Source: Chloroflexota bacterium
GTDB lineage: Bacteria > Chloroflexota > Dehalococcoidia > DSGV01
Length of the DNA: 34,998 nt
Direction of reading: 5' to 3'
Assembly: GCA_021787985.1 (NCBI GenBank)
Contig: JAJYLG010000028.1
Span: 1-34,998, forward strand
The notes beneath the pieces are model-generated. The model was not told where the DNA came from and ran no database searches. It saw nothing but the letters and a program-made list of their open reading frames with translations. Position 1 is the stretch's first letter. The number at the start of each line of letters is the position of its first letter. A program made the translations under genes and the position numbers. Below, in pieces: positions 32,170-34,998 of this stretch.

Positions 32170-33715
32170 CACGGTTCGGGTCGCGGCGGTCCAAATCGAA
32201 GCGCGCGACCTCGAGGACGCTCCCGCGACGCTCGATGAGCTGCTGCGGCTGGTGGACCAAGCGGTCGACGCCGGGGCGCAGATGATCGTCACGCCCGAAT
32301 GCGGCTACCCCGCGTATTTCATCGGCCTGCGTAACGCCGAGACGGTTGATGCCCGGGAAGCGCTCGCGCCGCTGGCCGAGCGCGCCCGCCGCGGCCGCTG
32401 CACCATCGTCGCCGGGCTAGCGCTGCGCGATCACGAAGGCGTGCTGCGCAACGCGGCGGTATGCATCGGCCCCGATGGCGAAGAGCTCGGGCGGACGGGC
32501 AAGTCGTTCCTCTGGCACTTCGACTGGCTCTGGTTCCGCGCGGCCAGCGAGTTTCCCGTGTGGCACACACCCATCGGGCCGGTGGGCGCCCTGGTGTGCG
32601 CCGACGGTCGCCAGCCGGAGGTCGCGCGCATGCTGGCGCTGCGCGGCGCGCGCATCCTGGCCGACTGCACCGCCTGGGTGGCCTGGGGCGCGACGTCCGA
32701 GGCGCTCGACAGCGCCCACTGCCAGTACTTCATGCCTGTTCGGGCGCAGGAGAACGGCTGCTGGGTGGTCGCCGCCGACAAGTGGGGCGTGGAACGCGAC
32801 AGCATCGTCTACGCGGGACGCTCGACCGTCATCGACCCCGACGGGAACACGGTGAGCTGCCTGGGACCGACCGGCAGCGGAGTGCTCGTGGCGGACATCG
32901 ACGTGGCCCGCGCGACCGGCCCGCGGCTTCGCCGCCGCCCCGAGCTGTATGGCCTCCTCACCGAGCCCACCTCGCGTCTGCCCGTCCTGCGCGGGCTCGG
33001 CGCGCCGGAGGTCCTGCGCGCGCCCGACCGGCGCGCGGCCGCCGCTGCCGGAATGTGGACGGACCACGCGCGGCTGGCGCACCTCTGGGAGGCGCTGCGC
33101 GATGCCGCCTGCGCGCTCGCCGTGCTCCCGGTCGCCGCCGACGGTGAGGCAACCCTCGCGGCCGCGCGCCGGCTGACTGCGCAGGGTGGCGGCGAGATCG
33201 TGGTCGCCGGCGCGCCCGCGGGCGGGCCGACCTGGACCGCGCTCGTCCGCCACGGCGAGGTCGCGCTCCGACGGGAGGATAGCCACGCGGCCAGCGCGAG
33301 CGGGCCACTGCCCGAGGTGGTTCAGACGGGCCTCGGTCGCAGCGCGTTGCTGGTGGGCGACGAGCTGTTCGTGCCCGAGGTGGCGCGCCACGCGGCGCTC
33401 TCCGGCGCCGAGGTGCTCTGCTGGAGCGGCCTGCGCGCGCCGGCCGACCTCAAACGCTGGGCTCGCGCGCGCGCCGACGAGAACCGCGTCTGGGTGATCG
33501 CCGCCAGCCCCGACGAGGCGCTCATCGTCTCCCCCGCCTCGGCGGTGGTCGCGCGCAGCCTGCGCGGCCGGACGATGGCAGCCAGCGCCCAGGTGTGGCG
33601 CGCGCTCGCCCACCACAAGGAGATGGCGCCGGGCACGGATGTCGTGCTCAGCCGCATCCCGGAGGCGTACGGGCTGATGTGCCGCGTGCAGGCGGTAGCC
33701 GGCGCGGCCGGCTGA
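32162..33715 (+). CDS. Tandem carbon-nitrogen hydrolase (nitrilase superfamily) protein
   Basis: 517 residues from the GTG at 32162, overlapping the FAH stop by 8 nt, with GGAGGACG upstream. The first domain (1-270) is a full nitrilase-type amidohydrolase with Glu-Lys-Cys triad E46 (TPECGYP), K114 (GRTGKSF) and C146 (LVCADGRQPEVARM), and a normal tail (VERDSIVYAGRSTVIDPDGN). The second half (about 285-510) repeats the fold in weak form: SALLVGDELFVPEVARHAA, ENRVWVIAASPDEA, IVSPASAVVARSLRG. There the Cys position is Gly, so it is probably inactive. Ordinary members have 260-330 residues. The substrate is unknown: an amide, nitrile or carbamoyl compound. Confidence 0.88.
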   Translation: MSDTVRVAAVQIEARDLEDAPATLDELLRLVDQAVDAGAQMIVTPECGYPAYFIGLRNAETVDAREALAPLAERARRGRCTIVAGLALRDHEGVLRNAAVCIGPDGEELGRTGKSFLWHFDWLWFRAASEFPVWHTPIGPVGALVCADGRQPEVARMLALRGARILADCTAWVAWGATSEALDSAHCQYFMPVRAQENGCWVVAADKWGVERDSIVYAGRSTVIDPDGNTVSCLGPTGSGVLVADIDVARATGPRLRRRPELYGLLTEPTSRLPVLRGLGAPEVLRAPDRRAAAAAGMWTDHARLAHLWEALRDAACALAVLPVAADGEATLAAARRLTAQGGGEIVVAGAPAGGPTWTALVRHGEVALRREDSHAASASGPLPEVVQTGLGRSALLVGDELFVPEVARHAALSGAEVLCWSGLRAPADLKRWARARADENRVWVIAASPDEALIVSPASAVVARSLRGRTMAASAQVWRALAHHKEMAPGTDVVLSRIPEAYGLMCRVQAVAGAAG

Positions 33716-33731
33716 GGGCGCCCGGCCTGGC

Positions 33732-33775
33732 CCCCCGCGCGCGGGCCTGTGACACCGATCACGCCCGCGGGGCCC
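33732..33775. terminator. Interrupted GC-rich inverted repeat after the nitrilase gene
   Basis: GC-rich arms around 33732-33746 and 33763-33775 can pair imperfectly (CCGCG/GCGGG-type) on either side of GTGACACCGATCAC. It may act as a terminator for the lipB unit; there is no U-run. It encloses the CRP-like site listed next. Confidence 0.3.
33748..33763. promoter_or_regulatory. CRP/FNR-like operator
   Basis: TGTGA-CACCGA-TCACG matches the CRP-family consensus TGTGA-N6-TCACA at 9 of 10 fixed positions. Its centre is about 63 nt before the ATG at 33819, so it could lie near -60 from a short-leader start, as in class I activation. A GATAGT (33804-33809) is a possible -10. No CRP-family gene is in the window. 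Confidence 0.4.
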
Positions 33776-33818
33776 GCCTCTCATCATCGACCGGCCCAGG
33801 ACCGATAGTCACGGAAGG

Positions 33819-34998
33819 ATGGACCGACAGGGGGCCAGGGCGACATCGGGGCTGGGGGATGCGCTATCGCAGGTCCACCGCTGGTGGCGCTGGCATGTCG
33901 CCTTGCTCACGGCCGGCGCCGCGGCCTGGACCGTCGTCGGGCTGGCAGGGATCCACCACCCCGAACAAGCCGAGATAGCTCTGCCACTGGTAGTCGCCGC
34001 GGGAGCGATCCTCATCTACGTGGCCCAGTCGCGGGACCGCCGCCTCGTCCGTCGCGGCGTCGGATTCTCCGAGCTCGCGATTGCCCTGCTCGCGGCGGAT
34101 GACGTCGAGACGGCACACCGCACCGTCGAGCGCTTCCTGCGCGACGTTCTGTCCGCATCGGCCACGCGCTTCGAGCTGGCCGGACACGACGCGGTAGAGT
34201 CGAGCACCGCGCCGGGAGTCGGCGCTCCCGCGAGCCCCGTGGTGACCGAGCTCCAGGTCCCCCTCGACGGCGCAAGCTCGCTGCGGGCCGACGTGACCTG
34301 GCCGAAACCGCCCGACGCGCTCGCCCTCATGCTTACCAGGCAGGCCGTCGAGCTGCTGGCGTCCCGCTGCGCACAGCTCGATCTGCTGACGCGTGACCGT
34401 GAGGCGCTTCGCCTGTGGGCGGCCGCGATGGCGACGATCGCCAATCCGGTATTCATCACCGACCGCGACGGCCGCATCCAGTGGGTGAACGAGGGCTTCG
34501 TGCGATTGAGCGGCTACCCGGTGGAAGAGGTCCTGGATCGCACGCCGGGATTCCTCGGCTCCGGGCAGCACGAACCGGAGCTCTTTCGCGAGCTGTGGAG
34601 CACCATTCTCAGCGGCCGCGTCTGGCATGGCGAAGTGGTCAACCGGCGCAAGGACGGAAGCCTTTTCACGGTCCAGGAGACGATCACCCCCCTCCGCGGC
34701 GCGGACGACGAGATCACCCACTTCGTGGCCGTCCACGAAGACATCACCGCCCGGAAGGCAGCGGAAGGCCGCATTCGCCAGATGGCGCTCTACGACTTCT
34801 TGACGGGGCTGCCCAACCGCGCGCTGTTCGAGCGCCGGCTCACCGAGGCGATGGCGGGCGGGGACGGCGGCGGCCATGGAGTGGCCGTGCTCTTCATCGA
34901 CCTGGACCGTTTCAAGACGATCAACGACACGCTTGGCCACCGGGTCGGCGACGAGTTGCTCAAGGCCGTGGGCCAGCGGCTACGGGAATGCACCCGCG
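33819..34998 (+). CDS. Membrane PAS-GGDEF protein (diguanylate cyclase), 3' end cut by window
   Basis: 393 residues are visible from the ATG at 33819; the frame continues past the end of the window. Two transmembrane helices (about 24-45 and 52-71) precede a GAF-like or linker region (about 75-200), a PAS domain (about 205-320: IANPVFITDRDGRIQWVNEG, DGSLFTVQETITPL, then HEDITARK), and the start of a GGDEF domain (LYDFLTGLPNRALFERRL, VLFIDLDRFKTINDTLGHRV, GDELLKAVGQRL). The first Asp and substrate-binding Asn are present; the GGDEF motif itself lies outside. A following EAL domain is possible, so cyclase versus phosphodiesterase is undecided. GGAAGG directly abuts the ATG, suggesting a short leader. 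Confidence 0.9.
   Translation, partial: MDRQGARATSGLGDALSQVHRWWRWHVALLTAGAAAWTVVGLAGIHHPEQAEIALPLVVAAGAILIYVAQSRDRRLVRRGVGFSELAIALLAADDVETAHRTVERFLRDVLSASATRFELAGHDAVESSTAPGVGAPASPVVTELQVPLDGASSLRADVTWPKPPDALALMLTRQAVELLASRCAQLDLLTRDREALRLWAAAMATIANPVFITDRDGRIQWVNEGFVRLSGYPVEEVLDRTPGFLGSGQHEPELFRELWSTILSGRVWHGEVVNRRKDGSLFTVQETITPLRGADDEITHFVAVHEDITARKAAEGRIRQMALYDFLTGLPNRALFERRLTEAMAGGDGGGHGVAVLFIDLDRFKTINDTLGHRVGDELLKAVGQRLRECTR

Noticed and set aside
1-34998. tRNA, rRNA, CRISPR, insertion sequence or prophage
   Set aside because: No cloverleaf with a TTCGA arm, no regularly spaced repeats, no transposase or integrase motifs and no flanking terminal repeats were seen.

Overview
The window is about 35 kb of very GC-rich (roughly 70%), gene-dense bacterial DNA. 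It has many GTG/TTG starts and many 1-8 nt gene overlaps. The gene order ilvB-ilvN-ilvC-leuA-leuC-leuD-leuB-cimA behind a leucine T-box, together with class I UppS and two-component and c-di-GMP genes, best suggests Chloroflexota (Thermomicrobia/Limnocylindria-like). A deep actinobacterial lineage cannot be excluded. No rRNA, tRNA, CRISPR, insertion sequence or phage gene was seen.

Left end (1-6335), mostly minus strand. It holds a fumarylacetoacetate-hydrolase-family gene cut by the window edge, a response regulator (REC, degenerate GGDEF, HD-GYP) with its NarX/DesK-type histidine kinase, and a DUF4349 lipoprotein. A plus-strand secreted protein of unknown function follows a 575-base spacer that contains a TetR-like palindrome.

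Centre (6336-19820), plus strand: branched-chain amino acid synthesis. A sigma70-like promoter is followed by a complete T-box riboswitch with a CUC (Leu) specifier and an excellent antiterminator/terminator pair. Directly after it lie a possible 22-codon leader ORF very rich in Val/Leu/Ile codons and a second hairpin terminator, which suggests two attenuators in series. Then come ilvB, ilvN, ilvC, leuA, leuC, leuD, a small Cys-rich ORF, leuB, an anchored Asp-box (BNR) protein, a tiny secreted ORF, a GYD-domain protein and cimA. Together they take pyruvate to the Val/Leu precursors and, through citramalate, to the Ile precursor 2-oxobutanoate. ilvD, ilvE and ilvA are not in the window.

Right-centre (19821-30237), minus strand apart from uppS. 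An OmpR-type regulator, a sensor kinase and a tandem-PDZ membrane protein overlap head to tail, followed by a frame-disrupted remnant. Next is a glycan module: CapD/PglF-type nucleotide-sugar dehydratase, uppS (plus strand), PglC/WcaJ-type phosphoglycosyl transferase, DegT/PglE-type aminotransferase, methyltransferase and family-2 glycosyltransferase. This looks like a lipid-linked amino-sugar pathway for cell-surface glycan or glycoprotein.

Right end (30288-34998), plus strand. lipB, a DinB-like gene, a second FAH-family gene and a tandem nitrilase-like gene form one tightly overlapping unit. A membrane PAS-GGDEF protein then runs off the window.
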